From Syntrophomonadaceae bacterium (GTDB taxonomy: Bacteria; Bacillota_D; Dethiobacteria; DTU022): a stretch of DNA of 5,998 nt. The notes beneath the pieces are model-generated. The model did no database searches. It saw only the letters and a list, made by a program, of their open reading frames with translations, and was not told the origin of the DNA. Position numbers and translations under genes: made by a program. This document shows, piece after piece, positions 5,967 to 5,998 of this stretch; position 1 is the first letter of the stretch; each line of letters starts with the position of its first letter. The stretch covers positions 1 through 5,998 of the forward strand of contig PWUG01000433.1 of NCBI GenBank assembly GCA_003562605.1, read 5' to 3'.

Positions 5967-5998
5967 GCACACATTAAAGCCTTACTGATTAAAGCTAA

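Noticed and set aside
5973..5995. ATTAAAGC direct repeat after the hydrolase gene
   Set aside because: Two copies of an 8-base AT-rich word 15 bases apart at the window edge are not enough to claim a functional repeat or attachment site.

Overview
The window (5,998 bases, base composition near balanced by eye) looks like a chromosomal metabolic neighbourhood of a bacterium, most likely Bacillota and perhaps a clostridial-type anaerobe. The support is strong purine-rich ribosome binding sites (AGGAGGTG, AAGGAGG, AAAGGGGAG), use of TTG and GTG starts, and protein sequences of Gram-positive type. The species cannot be named from this sequence. I see no RNA genes, insertion sequences, CRISPR arrays or phage genes.

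Layout: two genes run leftward and four rightward from a divergent intergenic region at about 2094-2374. Leftward are glpD (384-2093), a complete FAD-dependent glycerol-3-phosphate dehydrogenase, and downstream of it the first 70 codons of a PLP-dependent lyase of the sphingosine-1-phosphate lyase/group II decarboxylase type (211 to the window edge). Rightward are a protein with two class II aldolase/adducin domains, the second of which has lost most of its active site (2375-3637); a crotonase-fold enoyl-CoA hydratase/isomerase (3696-4478); an FxsA-family membrane protein (4577-4966); and a carbon-nitrogen hydrolase of the nitrilase superfamily with a complete Glu-Lys-Glu-Cys set (4995-5966). 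The gaps between rightward genes are 58, 98 and 28 bases, so they may be co-transcribed, although the 98-base gap could hold its own promoter.

The divergent region is dense in short dyad symmetries: a 20-bp imperfect dyad over the likely glpD -35 region, a CCTATA-CCC-TATAGG palindrome bracketed by an 8-bp inverted repeat, and two adjacent 10-bp palindromes just before the aldolase gene. This suggests shared or divergent transcriptional control, but no regulator gene is in view.

Functionally the genes are small-molecule enzymes: a phosphoglycerol oxidase, two probable C-C lyases, an acyl-CoA enzyme and an amidase/nitrilase. A joint pathway for a phosphorylated lipid head group or polyol can be imagined, but nothing in the sequence proves it. 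The most noteworthy items are the lyase homologue, the catalytic/degenerate tandem aldolase, and the structured divergent control region.
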